Source: Beroe forskalii (lineage: Eukaryota; Ctenophora; Nuda; Beroida; Beroidae). From it: DNA of 64,000 nt. Made by a program: the position numbers and the translations under genes. The DNA is taken from positions 682,001-746,000 of the forward strand of contig WFMF01000024.1 in the NCBI GenBank assembly GCA_011033025.1, in the 5' to 3' direction. Every line of letters begins with the position of its first letter. Within the stretch, counting starts at the first letter, position 1. The notes below the pieces were generated by a model. It searched no databases and was not told the origin of the DNA. It worked only from the letters and a program-made list of their open reading frames with translations. Shown in pieces: positions 12,052-22,743 of the stretch.

Positions 12052-13269
12052 ATGGTCATGGATATCAATGAAAACAATGAATTACAGCCTCTTCAGTGTG
12101 AAGGTATGACTGAACTGAATAGAAATGTGTTTGATTTGAATGTTCCATGTCGTGCCATCCAAATACCTTCACAAAACTGTTCTGAAATAATGAAAAAGCT
12201 TAAACATGGCATTAAAAAGTTTTCACAGCTACAACACAAACCAAAAATGGTATTACCAGATGATGGTGGTGGATCCAAGAAAATTATTTTGATTGATGAT
12301 AATCAAAATATATCTGATTTAGGTGATTATAAGGAACTGAAAGTAGACATAATGTTAACTTACAAGAACTGGTCAGCTTCTCAGATACTTAGAGCAATTC
12401 TACCTAGTTCTACTTGTGACACTGACATTGTTTCTAGTTTTGAAATAATTGGTCACATTGCTCATCTTAATTTGAAGGACTGTCACAGTAAATATAAACA
12501 TATTATAGGGCAGGTTATTCTAGACAAAAATCCATCATTAAAGACTGTTGTAAATAAAGTGAACAGTATCCATGCAAAGTTTCGTTACTTTGATATGGAA
12601 GTTTTGGCAGGGGAGGACAACCTGATAACAACTGCTATAGAACATAAAATAAAGTTTGAAATGGATTTTTCTAAAGTATACTGGAATTCTCGGTTGAGCA
12701 ATGAACATAAAAGAGTTGCTGATTCAATTCCACCTGGGTCAGTTGTCTTAGATATGTTTTGTGGCATAGGCCCTTTTGCACTTCCTTTAGCAAAGAAGCA
12801 CTGTTATGTACATGCAAATGATCTAAATCCTGAATCTTTCAAGTATCTCGAAAGAAATATAAAATTAAATAAGATCTCTTCAGAATATATAAAAGCATAT
12901 AATAAAGATGGAAGGGATTTCATCATCAACTTTGCTGAGCAAATGGATTACATCATCATGAATCTTCCAGCATCAGCTTCAGAATTTTTGGATGTTTTCA
13001 AAGGTCTTTATCTCGACAGAAAATGTGATTTCAAATCTCCCATAGTATACTGTTATCATTTTGCAAGTATTGAAGATCCTGTAAAACTTTCAACCAGAGC
13101 TATTTCTGAGATCCTAGATTGCCCCATAACTCCAGAAGAGGTTCATTTAGTACGTAAAACTTCTCCTAATGTATGGATGACTTGCATCAAGTTCATCATA
13201 CCCTCCTCAGTTCTCTTTTGTGAAAATGACAACAAGAGATTAAAGTTAGACAATTCTTCTGCCACTTGA
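12052..13269 (+). CDS. TRMT5: tRNA (guanine37-N1)-methyltransferase
   Basis: A single open frame of 405 residues for the Trm5 family, which methylates N1 of G37 next to the anticodon using S-adenosylmethionine and thereby prevents +1 frameshifting in cytosol and mitochondria. Seen in order: the D2 domain entry FEIIGHIAHLNL (130-141), the YWNSRLSNEH segment with the conserved Arg (~210-219), the SAM-binding loop VLDMFCGIGPF (232-242), NDLNP (256-260) and the NLP active-site motif (304-306). YCYHFAS and VRKTSPNVWM follow. There is no intron in the coding part. An in-frame stop lies just upstream, so the start is this ATG or the Met two codons later. It is somewhat short at the N-terminus compared with vertebrate forms, and no clear mitochondrial presequence is visible. 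AATAAA occurs at 13518. MMAB follows on the same strand. Confidence 0.96.
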   Translation: MVMDINENNELQPLQCEGMTELNRNVFDLNVPCRAIQIPSQNCSEIMKKLKHGIKKFSQLQHKPKMVLPDDGGGSKKIILIDDNQNISDLGDYKELKVDIMLTYKNWSASQILRAILPSSTCDTDIVSSFEIIGHIAHLNLKDCHSKYKHIIGQVILDKNPSLKTVVNKVNSIHAKFRYFDMEVLAGEDNLITTAIEHKIKFEMDFSKVYWNSRLSNEHKRVADSIPPGSVVLDMFCGIGPFALPLAKKHCYVHANDLNPESFKYLERNIKLNKISSEYIKAYNKDGRDFIINFAEQMDYIIMNLPASASEFLDVFKGLYLDRKCDFKSPIVYCYHFASIEDPVKLSTRAISEILDCPITPEEVHLVRKTSPNVWMTCIKFIIPSSVLFCENDNKRLKLDNSSAT

Positions 13270-13517
13270 AGTGTTATCCTTACCCACTTAAGGTTGATGT
13301 TTGTTTTTTTTATGGACCCTTTGCTAATGAAAAGTGAATATATTGATATAGGATATCTAGGTGTCTATTGCCATTGGTGTGATGGTGTCTGGTGCACCAT
13401 ACTTTACACTATAATATTTCTGCCATACCTATAGGTATGCTCATCAGTTAACTAGCAACCTGTCAAAGGGGTTGTAAGATGGGCTGGTAGTAAGAGCCAA
13501 TAGATATATGTAGCTCT

Positions 13518-13523
13518 AATAAA
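13518..13523 (+). promoter_or_regulatory. Polyadenylation signal AATAAA of TRMT5
   Basis: A canonical AATAAA about 250 bases after the TRMT5 stop and 300 bases before the MMAB start. Its position suits the 3' end of TRMT5. Confidence 0.55.
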
Positions 13524-13816
13524 TTGTATTAGTTGTTTTCCTCATCACTCAAGATAGATGGGAATTGGGAAACAGTTTTTCCATAAGGAAAACTACACTT
13601 CTACCTGAGAGTAGTTCTTTTTGTCAGCCCTTCTTGTAATGGCTCTTTCAACAAGTTGTTTTGCCTGATGAGCACACATATGAATGTGTTTTTCTTATTT
13701 CACCAATCAAATATCAATAGTTGATGCTTTGTATTCATATCATTTTACTATTTTTCATTTAACTATGTGCTGTGATTCACATTATACCATTCCAATTGAG
13801 ATCATAAATTTCAATT

Positions 13817-15325
13817 ATGAATATGTGGTCTATATACATGGCAAACAGAGCTCTTCAACTCTCACTATCTCGTTCTATGAGAATTTATACTAAAACTGGA
13901 GACAGGGGTAAAACCAGTACATACAGTGGAAAAAGGTGAGTTCTGCCTTAAATCTTTTATCTTTATAATTATTGCTTCATAATGCCCTAAATGCCAGGGA
14001 ACCAAGACAAATTTGAAAAAGAATATTTATTGAATTTAAAGTTATATTCAGGCAACAATTTAATTGAGTAATTGGCAAAATTAATACAGTTTTCAGATTG
14101 AAGAAAGATGATGCCATATTTGAAGCTCTTGGAGCAGTTGATATGCTTTCCTCACATATTGGACTTGCAAGAGTTTACTGTAAACAAACTGAGATTTTAG
14201 ATGATCTAAGAATTATCCAGTGCAATCTGCAGGATATAGGTTCTGTGTATGTTACCTAAAGTATCTGATATCTATAATCACTTTCAATCACTTCTTTTTC
14301 TTTGAATTTTCTCACCACCAGGAATTTTTATGAGCTAATGTTTCATCAACAGAATGGAAATGTTCTAACTTTTTACAACTGAGCTCATTAATTATTATTT
14401 TGAGATTTATCGACTGTTTAATAGTATACCTATATTACCTGTGTCCACATTAGGTTCTGTGATAGCTACTCCAGCCCCTACACCAGAACAGGCTTCTGTG
14501 ATATCATTCTCCTTGGAGCATGTCAGTGGACTAGAGGGTAAGATAGACGGCTACACAGCTTCTCTCCCTCCCCTCACTAACTTCATCCTGCCTTCTGGTG
14601 AGCTTACAGACATTTCCATTCCCATAGAATTCAAACCAGTAACTGCACTGTTATTCATGACATGAGCCGATTTACTGATACAAGGCATTTTACAATTCAC
14701 AAATGACATCCTGTTAATTTCTCTTGTCCCCTTAAATTTGCCTCTTGTTTATAAGCAACACCTCGTTCCTCTGGCAGTGAGAGTTCTGCCCACCTTCATG
14801 TTTCCAGAACCAGTGCCAGAGCTGCTGAGAGGAGAGTGGTGTCACTCCTTCAGGATCATGGGTGAGTTGGTAGACTGAACTACATACAACTTTTAGGGGA
14901 GCCTCCCATTGGACATTTAATTGAAAAGTTGATGTGAGGCATTCATTTAAATTCAGTGGTTTTAACTTCTACTGGATTGGTACTCTATTTTGAACAGTGA
15001 AAGGCTCAGTTTCGGGTCACAGAAATCATGAATTACAGATTTGACTGGTATTGGTAGGGTTTAGAAATCTCTAATTGATCATTTATTCATATTCATGGAA
15101 TTTTAGCTCAATTTTGTTCTTAAGGTTTTTTAGTTTTTTGTTAAATTACTGCCACTTCTAAAGTTATGACATCATGTAACAGCTTCTCCATTCCTCAGAG
15201 GCGACGTTGAGGCAGTACTGAAGTACCTGAACAGGCTCTCTGACTACCTGTTCACAGCTGCAAGGTACTGCTCTCACCTGGACCAAGTGCCTGAGGAAAT
15301 ATACACCAAACACGACCCTTCATAA
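13817..15325 (+). CDS. MMAB: Corrinoid adenosyltransferase, five exons
   Basis: Encodes the PduO-type ATP:cob(I)alamin adenosyltransferase, which makes adenosylcobalamin for methylmalonyl-CoA mutase in mitochondria. Exons: 13817-13935, 14097-14239, 14454-14597, 14756-14861, 15199-15325. All are joined at GT/AG sites with matching phases. The product starts with a short Ser/Arg-containing leader, then RIYTKTGDRGKTSTYSGKR (the ATP-binding N-terminal motif), ALGAVDMLSSHIGLAR, QCNLQDIGSVIATPAP, LPPLTNFILPSG, the catalytic helix SARAAERRVVSLL, and KYLNRLSDYLFTAARYCS. The third junction adds a few residues (about ATPRSSG) after FILPS. In-frame ATGs at 13817, 13823 and 13838 are all possible starts. 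Intron 2 lies between two copies of TAGGTTCTGTG. Confidence 0.93.
14237..14247 (+). repeat. 11-bp direct repeat at the 5' end of MMAB intron 2
   Basis: TAGGTTCTGTG here recurs at 14451-14461. The intron (14240-14453) equals the repeat spacing of 214 bases, and the cut falls at AG^GT in both copies. Confidence 0.85.
14451..14461 (+). repeat. 11-bp direct repeat at the 3' end of MMAB intron 2
   Basis: Second copy of TAGGTTCTGTG. Its AG is the acceptor of intron 2, and the bases after it restore the codons for Gly-Ser-Val. Confidence 0.85.
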
Positions 15326-16227
15326 CCCTGATTGAAGAATATATGAGAATATGTTAGATAGTTTATTACTGAATTCTATTCCTTGGTTAATTGACTAACG
15401 TGATGAAATTGGTGTTTGGTTTTATTAATGATTTTAACCTGTGATAGTAAAGAAACTGAGGATTGGGAATGTTACAGTGAAGATTCTCATTTCATACTTC
15501 TATAATCTATATCTATCAGTATCAGTATTTGCGACAGTAATTCGACAATATAGTTTTATGTGACGGAATATTCAGTCGATTAAGTTCAATGACCTTTCAT
15601 TTTTTTCAGACCCTCAGTTTTTGTGAAACCTTGAGTGTTATCGTTTAGTTTACAAAATATGAAAATACCATGTAATTTACGTTTTAAACATACTCTCCCA
15701 ATTGTTTCATTCCCGTTCTGTTTCAATACTCATTCGACAGATGAATTTCGATGTCCTAATTATTAACTTCTTTGTACATTATATAGATTTGATTCAACTA
15801 CCAATACCCATCAAACCCATAAATTATATCGATGACAACTGACGTGACCATGCTTATTACTGATATTAAATCTTTTCTAATATTCTGGTTCTAACTGATT
15901 AATAGACATTCCTCGTTACATTGTTCTTGCATATTAAAATTAATCGTTTTATTTTCAAATCAATTTGAGCGTTTTGATTGCAATTTCTAATTACTAATAA
16001 CGTAACTGATAGCACTTTGAGCATTTTGATTGCAATTTCTAATTATTAATAACGTAACTGATAGCACTTTCAATGAAGCTACAGCAGTATTGATTATTCC
16101 TTAGATACAGATGAAGTGATTCATGTTCACACCAGTCCATATCCTGCCATTTTGAAATATAATTCGTAATAATTGAACTACGTGAGACTGATGCTGACTA
16201 CTGGACTAACATGAGCAGAATATCAGG
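15326..16227. other. MMAB-ERMARD intergenic, with a 52-bp tandem duplication
   Basis: Holds the MMAB 3' region and the presumed ERMARD promoter. A 52-bp unit (TTTGAGCGTTTTGATTGCAA...) is repeated head to tail at 15964-16015 and 16016-16067, with three base differences or so. No other gene is seen. Confidence 0.7.
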
Positions 16228-18174
16228 ATGAGTAACGATTGCTCACTCAAAACCAGTATCCGATGTATTGAACCCCTGTTTTGTGACGCTATAACCCAGA
16301 CCATGTGTGTTCCCTCCTCAACTTCTAGCAATGGTTTTGTAGACCCCACCTCCCTCACATTCCACTCCCAGATCCTAGAAGCTGCTGTACTAGCAGCAAT
16401 CAAAGACTGTCCTGACCTTAACGACAAAGTAACATCACTCCTGCCCCTGTGTAGGGATTTGGCTTCCGAATGTCATTTAGCACTTCACAACACAGACTCT
16501 CCTGTCTCCCTTCTCTCTACACATGTCACTTATTTCATGGGGTCTAACAGTGGAATGTCTGGTCTTATCAGTCGCATTCCTGTGGATAGAATCGTGGGCT
16601 TGATGTCAGTCACTGCTCGACTGGAGTGGCTCATTTCATGTATGGTCGAGAGACGTTTACACCTTAAAGACAACCTAGAGTCAGCCGTTCTCAAGAGTAA
16701 GCTAGGAGTTGATGTCGTACTTGTGTTGCAGTGTTTGATTGGGTGCGTCAAAGGCTTCAATTTAAAGAATCTCACATGGCATGGATTTGCATCTCCTGCT
16801 AATGTACCTGCTGAACTGTGTAGTCTGCTGTTCTGTACAGTACTGTCCCTCGTATCAAGGATTCCTAGAGGAAGTATCAAACTTCGACCTGAACCGTCTC
16901 TTCCGAATCTACCTTATTCCCAACCACTCGACACCCTTTCTCCAGATGAATTGACTGCAATCATCTCCAAAACCTCTCTCATTCACCCAGATCATCGACC
17001 TCTTTGGCTCAGGCTATTAGAGCTATTAACTTCAGCCTGGGATGATGCAGCATCTCCTGTCACAGTGACTGCAGTGAGTCTGAATGTCGTTCTGATACAG
17101 CAATGTCTGAGGTGTCTTTGGGTATCTCTGTCTGGAAATGATAGAACCCGGTGTTCAGCACAGAATGATGAGTTCTATGTGACAATGGATGAAATGTTCT
17201 CCCCTTCAGAATCACGGCCCCCTGCCTCCAATCCTACTTCGTCTAGAACCGGTGCTAGTTACTACACTTCAGTGTACACTGATACTGTTACTTCGGGTGG
17301 TTTTCATAACGTACTCATACCTTGGTTAGGACTAGGTAGGTTCCATGCTTTTCTTGACTTGTTCATCCATGGTTCAGGGTTACGGCTCCGAGATAAGCTC
17401 AGTCATGCTGAGTGTACGAAGGTAGACCATGGTATCTTCAAACATTTACTCCACCTCACGTTCTCTGTACTTAACGACTTCTGTCCTCCTGATTATAAAA
17501 CTTCTTTCCCTATCAGTAGGTACTGCGAAGGATACCAACACAGATTTCATCCGGATTCAATGATGCAAGAGATGGTTTCTGACATTGAAAGGTGTCTTGA
17601 GCAACTCAATGCGTTTGTAAGCCAGCTAGAGAATCTGGATGGTATTGAAAAGAAAGAGGAGGATTTTGCCTTGAAACTGATGGAATTGACGAACATTGTC
17701 TCTCAAAGCATGATATCAGAGAGTTCCCCTCAAATTCCTCTCTTCCTTGGACCTGCCAAGATGAAGTACTACAGTCTCCTGATAGATATCCTGAAAAATA
17801 TTAAGACCTTTTCCAATGGCCTCGTGAGTGTATGTCATGAAAAGTTGAGGCTTTTTCAAGATCGTAAACTGCGATCTAGACAAAGACAGAACTTCTTTGT
17901 ATTGGCTGGTTCTATTCCACATTTCATATCACTTTTACGCTTAACAACTACCTACGTCAGCTGTATGTCTCAATTGATTGAATCTTTGGACGATTTTGAT
18001 TTCGAAAGTAATAAAGATTTTGTCAAGGTTCTGAAATGCAGCCTCAAATCGTTCGAGAATGCCTCGACTCTTGTCAACCTCTGCAAATGGACCGAAATAG
18101 GACACCATTTAACGGCCCATCTTAGCAGTTGGATTAATTATGCAAAGTGGTCCAAGTATGCTACCAAACTTTGA
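16228..18174 (+). CDS. ERMARD: ER membrane-associated RNA degradation protein
   Basis: A 648-residue single open frame resembling ERMARD/C6orf70, close to the vertebrate length. Recognised blocks: LIGCVKGFNLKNLTWHGFAS (about 171-190), IPWLGLGRFHAFLDLFIHG followed by RLRDKLSHAE (~386-395), EGYQHRFHP, IPLFLGPA, and LRSRQRQNFF (548-557) followed by a hydrophobic stretch (~558-583) that may be a membrane segment. KNLTWH and RDKLSH have the R/K-polar-x3-H spacing of HEPN nuclease motifs, fitting a role in RNA turnover at the ER; that link is from family knowledge. In the first motif Lys replaces the usual Arg. The start ATG is placed like the vertebrate N-terminus (EPLFCDAITQTMC). The gene is intronless here and lies between intron-rich neighbours. 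Confidence 0.9.
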   Translation: MSNDCSLKTSIRCIEPLFCDAITQTMCVPSSTSSNGFVDPTSLTFHSQILEAAVLAAIKDCPDLNDKVTSLLPLCRDLASECHLALHNTDSPVSLLSTHVTYFMGSNSGMSGLISRIPVDRIVGLMSVTARLEWLISCMVERRLHLKDNLESAVLKSKLGVDVVLVLQCLIGCVKGFNLKNLTWHGFASPANVPAELCSLLFCTVLSLVSRIPRGSIKLRPEPSLPNLPYSQPLDTLSPDELTAIISKTSLIHPDHRPLWLRLLELLTSAWDDAASPVTVTAVSLNVVLIQQCLRCLWVSLSGNDRTRCSAQNDEFYVTMDEMFSPSESRPPASNPTSSRTGASYYTSVYTDTVTSGGFHNVLIPWLGLGRFHAFLDLFIHGSGLRLRDKLSHAECTKVDHGIFKHLLHLTFSVLNDFCPPDYKTSFPISRYCEGYQHRFHPDSMMQEMVSDIERCLEQLNAFVSQLENLDGIEKKEEDFALKLMELTNIVSQSMISESSPQIPLFLGPAKMKYYSLLIDILKNIKTFSNGLVSVCHEKLRLFQDRKLRSRQRQNFFVLAGSIPHFISLLRLTTTYVSCMSQLIESLDDFDFESNKDFVKVLKCSLKSFENASTLVNLCKWTEIGHHLTAHLSSWINYAKWSKYATKL

Positions 18175-18492
18175 TGATGTACATGTTTGAATGTTTGATG
18201 AGTAGAGATGTGTCAGGGTTAATTATTAATCGCTGTTATACTGTTATTTGTAAGTTTGTAGATATGCCTCATCTGCGTTAAGATATGAAGTAATTGTAAA
18301 TTATTGAACAAGCAAACGTCAATATTACAATCAATGTACGTATGTCATATTTACAAATTCGGCAAATTCATGTTTTGTGTTCATGTTTTGTGTCCAAAGT
18401 TAGGCCTAACTTTGTTTTATTCATGATTATCAGACACCCCATGCACTACATTTAAAACTGACAATTTAAAACTGACTCCCACTAGATATGAA

Positions 18493-21400
18493 ATGTCTGA
18501 AGAAGCTGACTGCAGTAGTTGGTGGAGTCTAGGATCCAACTTAACGACCAACCTTTCCGCTGGACTAGGGTCTCTGTCCAGCAATGTAACCAGCATCTCC
18601 AGCAACGTTACCAGTAACTTGGGTTCTATCTCCACCAACGTTACGAGCAATCTATCCAATGGCTTGGGGTCGTTATCGAGCAATGTGACGAGCAACATAG
18701 GATCGCTATCCGATGTGAAGAGCAACCTGTCTGATGGAATCGGGTCCATTTCCACGAATGTGAGCAGTAATCTGCCTTCTGGCGCAGTGGAGTCCCTCTC
18801 CAGTGCTACTTCGTATGGGGTGGAATCCCTCTCGGGTGTGACAAGCAACCTGACCTACGGGGTGGGGTCGCTCTGGACCAAGGCCAAGGAAACGGTTAGT
18901 GTTTAAAGCAATAGCTTTGTTGAATGGATTATTGTCGCTCAACACAATATCTGGCACTGTCTCTCTTAAACCTGAATACCACAATTACTGTAATTAATGT
19001 ATTACAAAGAATGTGTTAGTATATTTCTGCTGGTCTTGAGCTCGATAAGTGTGTATACCAAAATCCTGACTGAAATTACATTAATCAATGATCGGGTTGA
19101 TGATTGAATTTTGAATTAACCATTCTTCATCGTGATTGGAATCGATTCAAATATCACTGTATTTTTCCTCAGGGTTCCTATGTGTACGACTTTACTGCTA
19201 ATGACTTTAACGAGGTGGCCACTGCTCTGAAGCAGGATGTCATTGTGCCCAGTGCCACTGCACTCAAACACAAACTCCAGGTAAGATAATCGCTTAGATA
19301 TTCTGAGGAAGGACCTAGAGTTGACAAATATCAACGAACTGCAGTGCATAATCAGTGCTGAGAGATCCTGACTAAGGAGCTAGAGTCGTGTTTCGAGTTA
19401 TGACTGAATGACAAGAGTCAATGTAGCTACAGTGGCAGTAACTCTGAGGAATTTAAATGCGTGCTGTGCCTAAACTATTCAAACTATGATCGAAAATTTC
19501 ATTTTCTAACTAAAGTACGATCTTCATATCTCTACCTCCATTCTTCCCCTTCCTTGACTCCCCTATCTCCCAGCCACATGCGCAGTACGGGTCCCTGACT
19601 GACTCAGTAGCGACCATGTTGGGTAATGTATCGGAGTACCTGGCCCCACCCACCCAGTCCAGCATCGAGATGTTATCCAGATACGGGCAGGACAGGATAC
19701 AAGCTATCCAGACATCCCAGGATACTTACACCAAACACGAAACTGGTTTGTAAATTGGGGGGACGGACTGTTGGAATGCTGCACTGTAGACTGTTGTCCG
19801 CCGTTCAACCGCCGTAAATTTCTGATTCTGCAGATAAGGTTATCTCGAATAATTATGTTGAGTGGCATTATGCATGGATGTAACTGTAACTTGAGAGCCC
19901 TTTGAAAGATAAACCAGCATATTTTGATAAATATATTCAAATACCGCCATGACAGAACTTTAACGACCCCATTACCATTACTGACGTCACTATTTTCCCA
20001 GATCAGCACTACACAGAATGGTGCACTTCCTTTACTTTGGAAGAAAGGACACACGAGATCAGCCAGCTACTGGTTGACAACCAGAAACTCAGGAACTTAC
20101 ACACAGAACTGGTTAGTGTCGTTACCACCGATCATAGAAATCTAAGCAGCCAAATGCTGTAATAAGAATTGTAGCACTTGCTGTTGTTGAATTGTGACAG
20201 TTACTGATAGGGTTCGAGTTTTTACTCTCTTTCATCCCCCTAGACAATATCAAATGATAAATGGCTGCTGTAATGCTGTAAGAAAAACCCCAAATAACTT
20301 GATAGATGTTATATCATAGTCAAGTTGATAAAAAGTATCTTCACTTATAATTACAATGTATAGGAACACCTCAGTTACACTGTTTAACAGCTGCCATCTG
20401 GTAACAAGGTCTCACATTACAGGTACCAACAGAAATGAGTTACTCCACCTTCTGGAAAATATTCTACTATCGGACAGACCTCTTTAACAAGGTATGTGAT
20501 GGGTTCAAAGTATGTTCATTTCCGTGTGTTTTGCCTTTTTGGGATTTTATACATTCCGCAGACAGTGTCCTAAGTACAGCTAATGTAGGATTCCTAGTAC
20601 AGCATTGGAGTAAACATACAGCAGACGAACGCAGTAAGGGTAAGACTGATCCCTGGATCCCGTCTATAATGTTAATCCAATCCAAAGCTCATCTAATTTC
20701 ATTACCAATGTTGTAGTGTCAGAGGATCCCGTGTAAAATGTTCATCTAATTTCATAACACCAATGTGTCTATATGCCTCACCAGCTGATGATCCAGCCCT
20801 CTCTTCTCTTATTGGCTAATCCAGCCCCACTCTTCTCTTATTGGCTGATCCCAGGTCACGTGTCAAAACAATGTAGTAGGCCTCATTACATGTGTCCAAT
20901 ATCACAACACGCGGTAAACGCAATAAACTTATGTATATTGTACATTGTACACACATAAGGTACAGACTTTACACATGGGATCTATGAGGAATTACACATC
21001 TTCGATCGTTAATGCCACACAGTCGCACACATAAACACCCTGTACATTCTAAGCTTACGAAATATAAAACAGTACATTTTACACAAACTACACAGTTTAC
21101 ACGAAAGGCTATACATTGTTCAGAGTACATCTCACTTCCACTTCACAGTAAAGACAATTGAAGGTGGCCACATGGTTTATTGGGTTTATTGCTCTTAACT
21201 GTTTAACTGCCTCATCAAATTACTCCATCGTTACAACTTGTCTATGTTAACACTCTGGTGTTAGTTTAGATCTTAATCAGTAAATCTCCTAACCAGGGCG
21301 CATATACTCCTTTTATTATTTTTGGTTTACTAACTATAAAGACTTGGTGAACAGACTTCAGCAATTCTGTACTGTAGTTTGTAGATAAAAATATATTCTA

Positions 21401-22743
21401 TAATCAGCCTATGAAGCGGTTCAAACATGAACGAATCTGGTTGAAACTACATTTATCTATACTTCCAACTATTTATTCTTCCAGTTCACTGCCCATTATC
21501 AACACCTTTTCACCAAGGAAAAGGAGCGGCACGAGGCGTTGTTGTCGAGGGCGGATCACACAGAAGAGGAGGACGAGTTAAAGTGGAGCGATGACGAGGA
21601 CGAGGGAGGGGAGGGAGGGGTCGTTACCACGCAGCCTGGGGTAACACAGGTAACCGTCATTATTTAACCAATAACCGTCCTTATTTAACCAATAACCGTC
21701 CTTGATGAAATGATCATGATGAGCCATGATTATTGTTACTTCGTCGGCCTGGAGTAACGAAGCAGGTTAACTGTCCTTTATTATATGGTTTATCATTAGC
21801 GGTGAACGATGATCATTGTTACTTCGTTAGTAATATTTGAATGGTCCTTATTAAATTTGAAAACTACTGTTAAAGTGTTATAATTATTGTAGTCTGTCAG
21901 GCGACTTATCTTACAAACTATGCCAACGCGGTTGTGAGTAAGCCGCTGTTTAGCGTACAGTGTACATTGCTGATTGCTAAATCAACTAATTACAGGAAGA
22001 AGCGCCAATTCTCGACTCCTCTACGACTCTTGAAAACCAAGGTGACACTAGTCAGCAAGGTGACACCAGTCACCAAGGTGACACCAGCCCTACGGGTGAC
22101 ACCAGTCACCAAGGTGACACCTCTCTGCAAGGGGATAACGCTGATCAAGCTGACACCTCGAATCAGCAACCCTCTGATGACCCCAAATTGGATGTTTCGT
22201 CTGAAGAAGGGTCCTATGACGTGATAAAACACAAAGGTTAGTTTGTAAGGTTTGCTGAAATCATATCACTATGAATTGCTGCTTTATTTTGTTTCATCCC
22301 TTGAAATCTTGAAGTTTCGAGCACGTATCTCCACTTTTTTAGTGTTGTGCCAATATTAAGTTGCCTCATGAAGTTGTTACTTCTAGATGTTAAGTTGTTG
22401 CTTCATTTCCTAATGTTACAGAACTTATCAGCGAAGGGGAGGACGGTCACAAAGACACTGACGATGACTTCGTCAAGGAACTAGATGAAATGATTGGGGA
22501 CATACCTACTAACGATGATAATGTAAGTTATGATTATTTAGACACCAAAGTTTAGTAGTTAGAAATATTAAAAGCTTTAAAACAGATAGTTTAACAGATA
22601 GTTTAAGTACAAGAAATTGACAAAACTGAGCATAACTGAGATAACGAAACTATGTACTTGATTTGCTGATATAATCGGTTTATCAAGACTCCTTCTCCCC
22701 ACAGAATGCAGACGATGACAACGATTGGGAGGATTGGGACTAA
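18493..22743 (+). CDS. BSDC1: BSD domain-containing protein 1-like, nine exons
   Basis: Exons: 18493-18894, 19173-19280, 19574-19745, 20002-20111, 20423-20491, 21485-21649, 21996-22236, 22422-22522, 22705-22743. All junctions are GT/AG and in phase, giving 468 residues (human BSDC1 is about 430). The N-terminus has the WW pair, then 11/15-residue Ser/Asn/Thr repeats with V/L/I at regular spacing. Exon 2 reads YDFTANDFNEVATALKQDV. The BSD domain is in exons 4-6: HYTEWCTSFTLEERTHEISQ, then EMSYSTFWKIFYYR with the FW signature. Exon 7 carries GDTSHQ repeats, and the C-terminus ends DNDWEDWD, like the acidic WEDWE tail of BSDC1. The cellular role of BSDC1 is poorly known; SYAP1 is the main alternative, but the tail and WW start favour BSDC1. 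Confidence 0.88.
18520..18870 (+). repeat. Coding 11/15-residue repeats in BSDC1-like exon 1
   Basis: Units of the type SSNVTSNLGSI, STNVTSNLSNG and IGSLSDVKSNL repeat about eight times, with nucleotide similarity between units (AGCAATGTRACSAGCAA). Hydrophobic residues fall at positions a, d and h of 11, the pattern of 3-11 amphipathic helices. Confidence 0.75.
20785..20855 (+). repeat. Short tandem duplication in BSDC1-like intron 5
   Basis: The phrase CTCTTCTCTTATTGGCT with flanking ATCCAGCCC is present twice about 30 bases apart, each copy with an inverted CCAAT box (ATTGG). It is followed by a CACGTG at about 20855. Confidence 0.6.
22035..22155 (+). repeat. Coding 18-bp repeats (GDTSHQ) in BSDC1-like exon 7
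   Basis: Five or six copies of an 18-bp unit reading CAAGGTGACACCAGTCAC encode Gly-Asp-Thr-Ser-X-Gln. The array keeps frame within the acidic linker after the BSD domain. Confidence 0.85.

Larger units (their letters stand above)
9671..12372. repeat. Direct duplication, copy 2 (intact, 2.7 kb)
   Basis: The fuller copy of the duplication, running from TCTATCATCGATAGAC into the TRMT5 coding sequence up to AAGAACTGG. The three bases GTC at the new junction are shared by both parental breakpoints (GTTGTCTATC on the left, ACTGGTCAGC on the right), as expected for a microhomology-type duplication. Within the copy a ~110-bp phrase (GGCCATATT..GATCTGTGACGTCACTCAG) is itself repeated at about 9765 and 9905. 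Confidence 0.9.

Noticed and set aside
13684..13893. 69-codon plus-strand frame
   Set aside because: It overlaps MMAB exon 1 in another frame; the frame with RIYTKTGD is the real one.
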